The notes beneath the pieces were generated by a model. It was given only the letters and a program-made list of their open reading frames with translations, did no database searches and was not told where the DNA came from. From Oscillospiraceae bacterium (GTDB lineage Bacteria; Bacillota; Clostridia; Oscillospirales; Ruminococcaceae): a DNA stretch of 64,000 bases. Below are positions 27,935 to 36,304 of this stretch, piece after piece; position 1 is the stretch's first letter, and each line of letters begins with the position of its first letter. Where the stretch lies: contig JAJQHJ010000003.1 in NCBI GenBank assembly GCA_021199795.1, positions 62,001 to 126,000 of the forward strand, given 5' to 3'. The translations under genes were made by a program, and so were the position numbers.

Positions 27935-28473
27935 GAAAAACTTCTTTCAATGTCGCATTCGGCGGGATAGTTTCGGCACTATGCCTGGTGCTTGAATTTT
28001 CGGTGGGTATACTACCGATATTTCTGTATGTCTTCCCGATGATATGCTCTATACTCATGTATATCTTATACACCGAATGCGGCTTGAAAACTTGCCTTTG
28101 CGCCTATGTCGGGGTGTCGGTTCTCTCGCTTTTCATGTGTCCCGACAAGGAAGCTGCGATGATGTATGTCATGTTCTTTGGCTACTATCCGTTGCTTCGC
28201 GTATACATACAGAAGCTGAAGCCGAAAGTTCTGAAAACGCTTCTCAAATTCGCGACTTTCAACGTCGCTATGGTGCTGGCATACGTTATTATAATTTTTG
28301 TTTTTGGCATCACCGAAACGGATATGATGGGGGAGCTTTCGTGGTTCTGGATTCTATTGTTGGCAGTCGGAAATGTTGTGTTTGCAATGTTCGATATTCT
28401 CCTGGACAGGCTTCTTTATATCTATGAAAAGAAGCTTCGCCACAAGCTATTCGGACATGGAAAACGGCGGTAG
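27931..28473 (+). CDS. Small multi-spanning membrane protein linked to pncB
   Basis: A 180-residue protein with about five hydrophobic segments and a basic tail. It starts with the overlapping ATGA of pncB, so it is translationally coupled to nicotinate salvage. Size and hydropathy resemble an ECF-transporter substrate-binding (S) component, which would make it a candidate niacin uptake subunit, but I see no diagnostic motif. Treat the function as unknown. Confidence 0.7.
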   Translation: MRKTSFNVAFGGIVSALCLVLEFSVGILPIFLYVFPMICSILMYILYTECGLKTCLCAYVGVSVLSLFMCPDKEAAMMYVMFFGYYPLLRVYIQKLKPKVLKTLLKFATFNVAMVLAYVIIIFVFGITETDMMGELSWFWILLLAVGNVVFAMFDILLDRLLYIYEKKLRHKLFGHGKRR

Positions 28474-28481
28474 GATTTTCT

Positions 28482-29186
28482 ATGAAAAACATCTTCCAAA
28501 ACAAAAAGGCAATCAAAATAGCGGCTGTTGTCATCCTTGTCATAGTTATGGTTGGACTGACGATAGCCGGAATCCCGCTTGTAAAAATGCTCTCGACCGA
28601 TGAGGGCAGGGAAGCTCTTCAAGCCATAGTTGATAAGAATATCGTTTTGGGAGTCATCGTCTATCTTCTTTTGCAGATGCTCCAGGTTGTGGTTGCCCTT
28701 ATCCCGGGCGGAGTTATCCAGATTCTGGGAGGAGTCCTTTTCGGAAACTTCTGGGGAACAGTTTTATGTTTTCTGGGAATTCTCATCGGTACGGTATTGG
28801 TGTTCATGACCGTCCGGAAATTCGGTATGCCGGTGGTAGAGGCGTTTGTCGACAGCAAAGGCATAAAGCGATTTGAATTTCTGAACGATGACAAAAAGCT
28901 TGAAGCAACGGTTTTCATCCTCTTTCTGATTCCAGGCATACCAAAAGACGCCCTGACCTATATCGTGCCACTGACAAAGATTAAACCGTCCCGATTCTTC
29001 TTCCTTTCAATGCTCGCAAGAACTCCGGCGATAATCCTTTCAACAGTTTTCGGAGCGAGTCTGAGTGACGGCAACCTCATCACAGCAATTGTACTTTTCG
29101 CAGTAGTTGCTGTTCTTGGATTGGTTGGGATACTCTTCAAGGACAAGATTATCGAGAAGCTGAGACGCAATAAAGAAAGCACATGA
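28482..29186 (+). CDS. TVP38/TMEM64 family (DedA-like) membrane protein
   Basis: A 234-residue membrane protein with the SNARE-associated/VTT domain. Visible motifs are ALIPGGVIQILGGVLFGNFWG and FLIPGIPKDALTYIVPLTKI, the paired reentrant segments of this superfamily, followed by LARTPAIILSTVFG. Related proteins act as lipid scramblases or flippases; the substrate here is unknown. It is 8 bases after the preceding gene, in the rluB-pncB operon. Confidence 0.9.
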   Translation: MKNIFQNKKAIKIAAVVILVIVMVGLTIAGIPLVKMLSTDEGREALQAIVDKNIVLGVIVYLLLQMLQVVVALIPGGVIQILGGVLFGNFWGTVLCFLGILIGTVLVFMTVRKFGMPVVEAFVDSKGIKRFEFLNDDKKLEATVFILFLIPGIPKDALTYIVPLTKIKPSRFFFLSMLARTPAIILSTVFGASLSDGNLITAIVLFAVVAVLGLVGILFKDKIIEKLRRNKEST

Positions 29187-29213
29187 TTTTTGAAAAAATG
29201 CTGAAGAAAACCC

Positions 29214-29242
29214 TTGACATTTGCGTTTTCGTATGCTATAAT
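29214..29242 (+). promoter_or_regulatory. Consensus promoter of the tRNA pair
   Basis: TTGACA (29214-29219), 17-base spacer, TATAAT (29237-29242): a perfect sigma-A consensus, 44 bases before tRNA-Gly. Confidence 0.93.
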
Positions 29243-29285
29243 ATCGTTCGTTGCTGAGAAATAAGCTTCCCGGTAACGAATATCT

Positions 29286-29359
<74 letters not shown>

Positions 29360-29363
29360 TTTT

Positions 29364-29440
29364 GCGTCCTTAGCTCAGCTGGATAGAGCAACTGCCTTCT
29401 AAGCCGTAGGCCACAGGTTCGAATCCTGTAGGACGCGCCA
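29364..29440 (+). tRNA. tRNA-Arg (TCT)
   Basis: A cloverleaf with acceptor GCGTCCT/AGGACGC, D-stem GCTC/GAGC, anticodon loop CTTCTAA (anticodon TCT, reads AGA), T-arm ACAGG/CCTGT and encoded GCCA end. The anticodon stem ACTGC/GCCGT has a T-C mismatch at the middle pair (positions 29-41). It is 4 bases from tRNA-Gly and shares its promoter and terminator. Confidence 0.94.
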
Positions 29441-29467
29441 GAAAAAACGCCGAAAGGCGTTTTTTTC
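29441..29467 (+). terminator. Terminator of the tRNA operon
   Basis: AAAAAACGCC and GGCGTTTTTT pair around a GAAA tetraloop and end in TTTTTTT. Confidence 0.93.
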
Positions 29468-29474
29468 AACTAAA

Positions 29475-29544
29475 TCCGTCTTCGACGGAAGAAATCCCTG
29501 CGGGATGAAATCGCTGACGCGATGAAATCCGCTTGCGGCGGGAT
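29475..29544. repeat. Array of four short palindromes
   Basis: Four short hairpin-forming palindromes follow each other with 16-19 base periodicity: 29475-29489, 29494-29506, 29510-29523 and about 29527-29544. The second to fourth read ATC...GAT and are joined by short GAA or GAAA linkers. The array lies between the tRNA terminator and the ribosome binding site of the next gene. Confidence 0.7.
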
Positions 29545-29565
29545 AATGAGAAGGAGGAATCGTCT

Positions 29566-30024
29566 GTGACGGAATACCTTGAATACCTCGAAGAAAGCAC
29601 CGACACCGTAAAAAGCAAGCGTAATATCGGCAAGCTCATAATCATCGCAACCTACTTGGTGATTTATGCAATTGCAATGATCCTCTTCTGGTGCATAATC
29701 AGTGGCTCGGACGCAATGGGCTACTATCTGATTGTTATCGGTCTTGTCCTGCCAATCACCACTTTTGTGCTCTCGATCCTCATCGGGATAAACGACTACT
29801 GGGGCAGATGGAAATGGATTTCGGCAATAATCTTCGGCGTAATGTACACCCTCGCCGAATACGCCACCTTTAAGCTCGCCAACACCTTTGCTTTCGGCAA
29901 TTTCCACCTCCTGAACTTGACTTTACTGCTCATCGGTGCTATAATCTCTCTCGCCGGTCTCGGAATCGGGACGCTGGTACGTAGACACATAAGAAAGAAG
30001 AGAATGAAATGCACGAACCCTTGA
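29566..30024 (+). CDS. Small four-helix membrane protein
   Basis: A 152-residue protein with a short charged N-terminus (VTEYLEYLEESTDTVKSKRN), about four hydrophobic segments and a basic tail (RRHIRKKRMK). The GTG at 29566 is chosen because AGAAGGAGG lies 8 bases upstream; a longer in-frame reading would put the ribosome binding site inside the gene. It overlaps the Nudix gene by 16 bases. No family recognised. Confidence 0.75.
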   Translation: MTEYLEYLEESTDTVKSKRNIGKLIIIATYLVIYAIAMILFWCIISGSDAMGYYLIVIGLVLPITTFVLSILIGINDYWGRWKWISAIIFGVMYTLAEYATFKLANTFAFGNFHLLNLTLLLIGAIISLAGLGIGTLVRRHIRKKRMKCTNP

Positions 30025-30536
30025 ATATCGAGCTTCAGGATACCGAGTGGGAATACACATACACCGACCACGACAGAAATATTGCCCGGGCAATAGTCTT
30101 TGACGATGAGGGCAAATTCTATTTCGTGAAGACGAGTCGTGATGATAATTTTGGAAAATGCTCTTATATCGGAACGTCAGGCGGTGGAGTAGAACCCGGT
30201 GAGAAACCCGAAGAAGCGATTAAGAGAGAACTGAATGAAGAACTTGGAGTTACAGTTGATGTAATCTGCAAACTTGGGGTTGTCAGTGATTACTATAACT
30301 TGATACACAGGCATAACATCAATAATTTCTATCTTTGCAGGATAACGGCTTTTGGTGAGAAACATCTAAATCCTGATGAAATTAATGATTTTCATCTGTC
30401 AACAGTGAAGCTTACATATGAAGAAGCTCTTCAAGAATACGAGAACGCTAAGGAATCGAAGCTCGGAAGATTGGTAGCACAATGCGAGCTCCCGATTCTT
30501 AAGCATGCCAAAGAAATAATAGATAGCCTCGCATAA
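30009..30536 (+). CDS. Nudix hydrolase
   Basis: A 175-residue protein with a complete Nudix box GGGVEPGEKPEEAIKRELNE followed by ELGV at about residues 58-81, matching Gx5Ex7REUxEExGU. It hydrolyses some nucleoside diphosphate-linked substrate; which one cannot be told. It overlaps the preceding membrane-protein gene and ends at a bidirectional terminator. Confidence 0.9.
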   Translation: MHEPLNIELQDTEWEYTYTDHDRNIARAIVFDDEGKFYFVKTSRDDNFGKCSYIGTSGGGVEPGEKPEEAIKRELNEELGVTVDVICKLGVVSDYYNLIHRHNINNFYLCRITAFGEKHLNPDEINDFHLSTVKLTYEEALQEYENAKESKLGRLVAQCELPILKHAKEIIDSLA

Positions 30537-30576
30537 AAAAATCAGCCGGCACAGAACCGGCTGATTATTATTTTAC
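30536..30576. terminator. Bidirectional terminator
   Basis: ATCAGCCGG (30541-30549) pairs with CCGGCTGAT (30557-30565). A T-rich tail follows on the plus strand and TTTTTTT on the minus strand, serving the Nudix gene and the convergent M16C peptidase gene. Confidence 0.9.
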
Positions 30577-30581
30577 AGGTA

Positions 30582-33452
30582 TCAAAGAGTCTCGACTGAT
30601 TCAAGCTCCTCGCATTCGTCAAGCTGCTTCTTGGAACCTACAATGCAGATGCCGCCATCGCAGATGACCTTGTCGATGTTATATGAGAGCTCCATAAGCT
30701 GCTCCGGAGTTGCACCGATAAGCTCGTGGTACTTTTCGTTTACACGCTCAGGTGTGATGCCTGAGAAGTATCTGTTGTCAGCTATGACACCTTTCGTGCT
30801 CGGAGTGGTGAGCTGGAACATGTCAGAAACGCTTCCGATGATGAAGCCGGTGAGGTCGTCATTCGACTTCAGGAAGTTTCTTAAGAACTCGCCGCTCTTC
30901 TTGAAGTAGCCTAGCGAACGGTTCGCACTCGGATCACGGAACGAGTGGCAGGTGATATAGCCGGAATCTCTTGTTACAAAGCCGGTGCCATAAGCTCCGC
31001 CCTGGACTCTTATTACGTTCCAGAGGTAAGCGTAAGTGAGGATTCTTGCCGCAACGCTGTAGTCGCCGGTGACAGTCTTGCCGAAAGCTGAAACATTGCT
31101 TCCCATAGCCGCAAAAGCAATCTCGGTAGGAACTGCAATGCCCTCTTTCCTGATGCCGAACGGCTTCAAATCTGCCTTGCCGGTAGACTTGCCGACAGTC
31201 GGAAGTGTAGCTTTAACACATGTGACAACCGTCTCAGCGGCATTCGCCATTTCTCCGGTGATGCTTATAATAGCTCTGTCAGAACCAAGGACTTTGTTCT
31301 TGACACTGTCAAGTGCCGCAAGAAGCCCCTTAGTATCACTTTCAAATTCTCCAAGAGTCTTGTAGTAGCTGATGCCGGAGGTGTAATCATCGGCGACGCC
31401 TACAGAAGAAATCTGTGCGTTGACTCTCTTGAGTGCAGCCGTATTTCCTCTCATAAGAATGCTCTGGAAGAGATCTGTCTTTTCCTGTCTGAGAATTTCC
31501 ATGATGGAGGTTTCATTGTCGAGCTTGGTTTCCGAAAGAATCTCGCAGACGAGCTTTGTAGCATCTTCAAGCTTGGTTTCAAGAGCTGAATAGGAGACAA
31601 CAATCTTGACGTCATAACCTGAAACGCCCGGATAAGTTGAAATCTTCGCGCCAAAGTTGCCGCAGTAGAAGTTAAGAAGCGTCTGGAGCTTTTCAGCAGT
31701 GTGCGACTTGGTGTCGAGTCTGCCAAGTAGCGAGCAGAGAAGTGAAGCAGCAGCCAATTCTTTTTCACTCAGGTCAGTAGCATCAAAGTAGAGCTTCGTG
31801 TAGACGATGCCAGCCGCATTGAGCCTGTGCATGAGCACTTTCATGCCGCCGATTTCAGTTTCTTCAATCGGGAATTTCTCCGGCTCATCGGGAAGATCCG
31901 AGAGCTTGAGAACAGGAAGAGTGGCGAGATTCTCAGGCGTGTCCTCGCTGTGCTGCCAGGCTTCAAGCCTCTTTTGCTTTTCGATGAGAGCTTCGCGCTC
32001 CTCGGGAGTCCAGGATTCTTCCTCTCTTCTGAGCCTTGCCTGCTCAATTGCAGCAGTAGTCTCAGCATAGGTGTGCGACGGCTTCAGGATGACCTTGCAG
32101 GTATGCGGATCATTGAGAAGAACGTCTTTGATAAGCTGCTCAAAGTAGCCCTCATCGGCTTTCTTCTTCAAGTCTTCAAACATGTCGCCAACTATGAGCT
32201 TTGTTGCCGGGTCGCCTCCATAGAGCCAGGTGTCAAGAGCAGTGAGTCCGAATACAAGACCCTTGGGTCCATAGTCCTTTTCACGGAGCTTGAATTCAAG
32301 GTTAGCCATCGAGGAATCAAGCTGCTCACGGTCAACGCCGTTGTCCGCAATGTTTGTGAGAGTGTTACGGATAAGCTTCTCCACCTTACCCATGTTCTCA
32401 TCCTTGAGGTTTCTGACTTCCAGAACAGCATACGGCTGCAAAATACCGTCGGAAATCCGGAGTATTACGTCTTCAGCCAGCCCCTCAGAAAGGATAGCTC
32501 TGCTCAAAGGCGAATGGTTGGTTCCAGCCAATACTTCTGCCAGAACGTCCATAGCGATGAGCTTTTCATATTCGTCATAGGTGCCAATAACGTTGCCATA
32601 AGCAAGTCTTGTGTGACCTGTTAGCTCCTCAGACGGTGAAAGACCGTACTCATGGATGGTAACACCACCGTCAATCGGCTTCTGCATTTCGATTGGAGGA
32701 ATCTCGGGTGCCGCATCGTAGTGACTGAGATATTCGTCGTCGATAATCCCAAGAGTCGTGTCGATATCAACACTGCCGTCAATGAAGATATATGAGTTAG
32801 ACGGGTCATAATACTTCTTGTGGTTCGCGATGAACATTTCGTATGAAAGGTCGGGAATACTTGCTGGAGCTCCACCGGAATTATGCTTGTAGCAGTTGTC
32901 CGGGAAGAGTCCCTCCATAACTGCTTCTTCGAGAATGTCGTCCGGATCGGAGGTCGCGCCTTTCATTTCGTTGAAAACAACGCCCTTGTAGCTGACTGTG
33001 CCGTCGGGAGCAAACTCGTGATGCCATCCCTCCTGATAGAAGATTTCAGGCTTGGAGTAGATAAGCGGGTGGAAAACAGCGTCGAGATAAACCCTCATCA
33101 GGTTTATAAAATCCTGATTGTTCTTACTCGAAACGGGATAAACCGTCTTGTCCGAGTAGGTCATGGCGTTGAGGAACGTGTTCATAGAGTTCTTTAAAAG
33201 CTCGACAAACGGTTCCTTGACAGGATAGCGGTCGGAACCATTAAGAACCGAGTGCTCAAGAATGTGGAACACTCCTGTGTCGTTCTCCGGCAGGGTCTTG
33301 AATGCGATGCCAAAGGTCTTGTTGTCGTCCTCACGCTCAATCCAGATAAGTCTGGCTCCCGACTTAACGTGCTTCATTTCGTGGAGCTTCGCATCAATTT
33401 CTGAGAGCTCTCTGACTCTCATTTCGGCAAAGCCGTGGAATAATTCTGACAT
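30582..33452 (-). CDS. M16C family zinc peptidase (presequence protease-like)
   Basis: A 956-residue insulinase-type peptidase with the inverted zinc motif HILEH near residue 84 and the downstream VVFNEMKGA that supplies the third ligand. Two halves forming a clamshell are separated by the M16C-associated region (about 460-720). Length and order match bacterial presequence-protease homologues, which degrade short unfolded peptides. No signal peptide is visible, so it is probably cytoplasmic. AGGAGG precedes the ATG; it is transcribed alone. Confidence 0.94.
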   Translation of the reverse strand: MSELFHGFAEMRVRELSEIDAKLHEMKHVKSGARLIWIEREDDNKTFGIAFKTLPENDTGVFHILEHSVLNGSDRYPVKEPFVELLKNSMNTFLNAMTYSDKTVYPVSSKNNQDFINLMRVYLDAVFHPLIYSKPEIFYQEGWHHEFAPDGTVSYKGVVFNEMKGATSDPDDILEEAVMEGLFPDNCYKHNSGGAPASIPDLSYEMFIANHKKYYDPSNSYIFIDGSVDIDTTLGIIDDEYLSHYDAAPEIPPIEMQKPIDGGVTIHEYGLSPSEELTGHTRLAYGNVIGTYDEYEKLIAMDVLAEVLAGTNHSPLSRAILSEGLAEDVILRISDGILQPYAVLEVRNLKDENMGKVEKLIRNTLTNIADNGVDREQLDSSMANLEFKLREKDYGPKGLVFGLTALDTWLYGGDPATKLIVGDMFEDLKKKADEGYFEQLIKDVLLNDPHTCKVILKPSHTYAETTAAIEQARLRREEESWTPEEREALIEKQKRLEAWQHSEDTPENLATLPVLKLSDLPDEPEKFPIEETEIGGMKVLMHRLNAAGIVYTKLYFDATDLSEKELAAASLLCSLLGRLDTKSHTAEKLQTLLNFYCGNFGAKISTYPGVSGYDVKIVVSYSALETKLEDATKLVCEILSETKLDNETSIMEILRQEKTDLFQSILMRGNTAALKRVNAQISSVGVADDYTSGISYYKTLGEFESDTKGLLAALDSVKNKVLGSDRAIISITGEMANAAETVVTCVKATLPTVGKSTGKADLKPFGIRKEGIAVPTEIAFAAMGSNVSAFGKTVTGDYSVAARILTYAYLWNVIRVQGGAYGTGFVTRDSGYITCHSFRDPSANRSLGYFKKSGEFLRNFLKSNDDLTGFIIGSVSDMFQLTTPSTKGVIADNRYFSGITPERVNEKYHELIGATPEQLMELSYNIDKVICDGGICIVGSKKQLDECEELESVETL

Positions 33453-33508
33453 TAATTTACCTCCTGTATGTAATGATATTTGTAGGCTTTAAAATTTTAC
33501 CAATACTG

Positions 33509-33537
33509 ATTATACACCTATCCCGGATTAAAAGCAA
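33509..33537 (-). promoter_or_regulatory. Promoter of the M16C peptidase gene
   Basis: Minus strand TTGCTT (33537-33532), 17-base spacer, TATAAT (33514-33509). Confidence 0.75.
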
Positions 33538-33622
33538 GCGGGGGTGCCGAAATTTACAGTGGAAACTTCCGCAGAAATGTGCTATACTGTATTTGATTAT
33601 GATAGGAAGGGGGGACAGGTAA

Positions 33623-34369
33623 GTGCTCGAATCTGAGAAAAAACGCTTTACTGAGCTATTGGACAGACCAAAAGAAGAGCTTCTTATATCAGCCGGAGTG
33701 GGAACCCTCTCTGAAAAGTATCTCCACGCTGTGTTCAAATATTACTATGAGCCTGACCCCGATTTCCACGAGGTGGGAATAGGCAGGTTTACCGCCGACA
33801 TCTGCCGTGATAAGGATATAATCGAAATACAGACCCGGGCACTTAAGCGACTTCGGGAGAAGCTTGAATACTACATATCCGAGGGCTATTACACCACCAT
33901 CGTCTATCCAATTCCTCATAAGAAGTGGATTTCCTGGCTTGACTCAGGTACCGGAGAAATTTCGCCCAGGCGTCGCTCTCCCAAAACCGGCACAGCATAT
34001 GACAGCATCTATGAGCTCTATAACATCAAAGACTACCTCTCAAGCGGACAGGTTCAGGTTGTTCTCGAATTAGTAGACGTCTGGGACATAAAAAACACCG
34101 ATGGTTACGGCAGAGGCAGAAAGCACCGTGCCACCCGAAATGATCGTATTCCGCTTGAACTCTATGATGAAATAATCTTAAGCGAGCCGGAAGACTACCG
34201 CATCTTCCTGCCAGAAGCATTGCCGGATACATTTACCCGCAAGGATTACACTAAGCTTACGCATCTTGATGGCTTGGCTCTTTCGGGAGCTATTAAAATA
34301 CTTGAGGAAATGAGACTTATAGAGCTCATCGGCAAGGATGGCAATAAGTTCATCTATACGAAAGGTTGA
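33623..34369 (+). CDS. PD-(D/E)XK nuclease-like protein with C-terminal winged helix
   Basis: A 248-residue protein of no family I can name. The N-terminal third has GTLSEKYLHAVFKYY, then FTADICRDKDIIEIQTRALK: with Glu31, Asp59 and the Glu68-x-Gln70 pair this resembles the E...D...ExQ/K pattern of the restriction-endonuclease fold. A basic middle region (SPRRRSPKTG; GRGRKHRATRNDR) and a C-terminal winged-helix-like part (DYTKLTHLDGLALSGAIKIL) follow. It starts with GTG after a GGAAGGGG site and is 6 bases from the LysR gene, so it probably shares its transcript. No methylase is nearby. Confidence 0.7.
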   Translation: MLESEKKRFTELLDRPKEELLISAGVGTLSEKYLHAVFKYYYEPDPDFHEVGIGRFTADICRDKDIIEIQTRALKRLREKLEYYISEGYYTTIVYPIPHKKWISWLDSGTGEISPRRRSPKTGTAYDSIYELYNIKDYLSSGQVQVVLELVDVWDIKNTDGYGRGRKHRATRNDRIPLELYDEIILSEPEDYRIFLPEALPDTFTRKDYTKLTHLDGLALSGAIKILEEMRLIELIGKDGNKFIYTKG

Positions 34370-34375
34370 TAGGAT

Positions 34376-35368
34376 ATGACAATTCAACAGCTCAGATACG
34401 CAATCACAATTGCCGAAACCGGCTCATTCAATAAAGCCGCCGAGGTGCTCTATATAGCCCAGCCCTCTCTCACGAGCTCAATGCAGGAGCTCGAAAAGGA
34501 GCTTGGCATCACAATATTCTATAGAAGCGGCAGGGGAGCAACCCTCACGAACGACGGCGCAGAGTTTTTGTCATATGCAAGACAGCTCTACAGTCAGTAT
34601 GAATCCCTCGTCGAAAAGTACGGCAACCAGAGCTATAAGAAGAAGTTCGGTGTCTCCACTCAGCACTATTCCTTTGCCGTCAAAGCATTCGTTGAGCTTG
34701 TCAAGCACTACGATTCAGCCAAGTACGAATTCGCTATCCGTGAGACCAAGACCCGCGATGTCATTTCAGATGTCAGCACCATGAGAAGCGAGATAGGAAT
34801 TCTCTACCTTTGCGACTTCAACCGTGCCGCTATAACCAAAATTCTGAAAAGCAACAATCTTGAATTCCATCACCTCATCGAGTGCGACCCGTATGTTTAT
34901 CTCTGGAAAGGGCATCCGCTTGCAAATAACGAATCAATTGGCTTCGAGGAGCTCAGAGACTATCCCTGCCTTTCATTTGAGCAGGGCGACACCAGCTCTT
35001 TCTACTTTGCCGAAGAAATACTCAGCACTTCCGATTATGCCTACACGATAAAAGCCTGCGACCGTGCAACACTACTTAATCTGATGGTAGGTCTGAACGG
35101 CTACACCCTCTGCTCAGGAATCATCTGTGAAGAGCTGAACGGAAGCGATTATGTCGCGGTTCCATTTAGGACGGAGGACGAATCGGGGAGCAGAATGGAG
35201 ATAGGCTATATCACAAAAAAAGAATATTCGCCTGAGCTCACTTGCCAGGCAATACATAGAAGAAATGCAAAACTATCTGGGCACAAGGCACGGCAAGTAA
35301 TAGATTTTACCTATAGCTCACTATCCAAACGACGTATTGGACAAATCTGTTGCCTGGGTGTAAAATAG
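34376..35368 (+). CDS. LysR family transcriptional regulator
   Basis: A 330-residue LysR-type regulator with an N-terminal winged helix MTIQQLRYAITIAETGSFNK...AQPSLTSSMQELEKELG and a periplasmic-binding-like effector domain (about 90-300). It lies 57 bases upstream of metQ on the same strand and is the likely regulator of methionine uptake, in place of a SAM riboswitch, which is not visible. An inverted repeat GAATTG-N8-CAATTC at 35383-35402 is a candidate operator. The C-terminus (from about 305) is basic and unlike the usual LysR end. Confidence 0.93.
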   Translation: MTIQQLRYAITIAETGSFNKAAEVLYIAQPSLTSSMQELEKELGITIFYRSGRGATLTNDGAEFLSYARQLYSQYESLVEKYGNQSYKKKFGVSTQHYSFAVKAFVELVKHYDSAKYEFAIRETKTRDVISDVSTMRSEIGILYLCDFNRAAITKILKSNNLEFHHLIECDPYVYLWKGHPLANNESIGFEELRDYPCLSFEQGDTSSFYFAEEILSTSDYAYTIKACDRATLLNLMVGLNGYTLCSGIICEELNGSDYVAVPFRTEDESGSRMEIGYITKKEYSPELTCQAIHRRNAKLSGHKARQVIDFTYSSLSKRRIGQICCLGVK

Positions 35369-35382
35369 GGAACATCAAAACC

Positions 35383-35402
35383 GAATTGACAAAGGGCAAT
35401 TC
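35383..35402 (+). promoter_or_regulatory. Inverted repeat upstream of metQ (candidate LysR site)
   Basis: GAATTG (35383-35388) and CAATTC (35397-35402) are exact inverted copies separated by 8 bases, about 24 bases before the metQ ATG. The left arm overlaps TTGACA, a -35-like sequence. Binding by the adjacent LysR protein is inference. Confidence 0.5.
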
Positions 35403-35425
35403 ACTTAGAAAGGAATATTCAGACC

Positions 35426-36283
35426 ATGAAAACTTTAAAGAAATTTGTATCACTTCTTTTGTGCGCAGTACTCTCACTCACACTTCTGACCGCCTGCGGC
35501 GACACCGATGATGTCATCACCATCGCAGTTCCTAACGACACCACCAATGAAGCAAGAGCACTTCTTCTTCTCGAAGAGCTCGGCTACATTACATTGAAAG
35601 ATGGCGCAGGAATCACCGCAACAGTCGCTGACATTGAGGACAACCCCTATGGCATCGAATTCAACGAAGTTGAAGCAGCACAGCTCCCTAACGTTCTTCA
35701 GGACGTTGACTATGCTATAATCAACTCTAACTACGCAATCGAGGCTGGTCTCAACCCGATTGACGACTCACTCGCAATTGAGGGCTCATCCTCCGCTTAT
35801 GGCAATGCCCTTGTAGTAAAGGAAGGAAACGAGGATACCGACAAGATCAAGGCTCTCCAGGCTGCCCTCGAAAGCCAGCAGGTCGCAGACTACATAGCTT
35901 CCGCTTATGATGGAGCAGTCGTAAGCACAGTTGACAACCCCGGCGACGGCTACGACGATACAGTCGACTATGACGCACTTGCAGGCACCACAATTTCCGT
36001 TGCCGCTTCACCTACTCCTCATGCTGAAATCCTTGCAGTTGCAAAGGAAATCCTTGCTGAAAAGGACATCACCCTCAACATCATCGAATATACCGACTAT
36101 GTTGTACCGAACAACGTTGTTGAGAGCGGCGAGGTTGACGCCAACTACTTCCAGCACACTCCTTACCTCGACGACTTCAATGAGCAGAACGGCACTCACC
36201 TTGTTGCTGTATCCGTTATCCACGTTGAGCCGATGGGTCTCTACGGCGGCAAGCAGTCTTCGCTCGACGCTATCACTGAGTAA
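35426..36283 (+). CDS. metQ: Methionine-binding lipoprotein MetQ/NlpA family, apparently circularly permuted
   Basis: A 285-residue lipoprotein (lipobox LLTAC, Cys24) that captures methionine outside the membrane for MetNI. Both lobes of the NlpA fold are recognisable but in reversed order. Residues 30-165 carry the segment that is normally C-terminal (VPNDTTNEARALLLLEELGY; EAAQLPNVLQDVDYAIINSN; NYAIEAGLNP). After a short acidic linker, residues 188-285 carry the segment that normally follows the signal peptide (SVAASPTPHAEIL; EYTDYVVPN; GEVDANYFQHTPYLDDFN; HVEPMGLYGGKQSSLD). The frame is open throughout and the total length is normal for MetQ, so it looks functional. It heads metQ-metN-metI. 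Confidence 0.93.
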   Translation: MKTLKKFVSLLLCAVLSLTLLTACGDTDDVITIAVPNDTTNEARALLLLEELGYITLKDGAGITATVADIEDNPYGIEFNEVEAAQLPNVLQDVDYAIINSNYAIEAGLNPIDDSLAIEGSSSAYGNALVVKEGNEDTDKIKALQAALESQQVADYIASAYDGAVVSTVDNPGDGYDDTVDYDALAGTTISVAASPTPHAEILAVAKEILAEKDITLNIIEYTDYVVPNNVVESGEVDANYFQHTPYLDDFNEQNGTHLVAVSVIHVEPMGLYGGKQSSLDAITE

Positions 36284-36304
36284 AATCTATACCCTAACTT
36301 AAAC

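Noticed and set aside
33623-34369. Restriction-modification system
   Set aside because: Only a possible nuclease fold is present; there is no methyltransferase, specificity subunit or ATPase nearby.
35369-35425. SAM (S-box) or T-box riboswitch before metQ
   Set aside because: The gap between lysR and metQ is 57 bases, too short for either, and no T-box or S-box core is visible.
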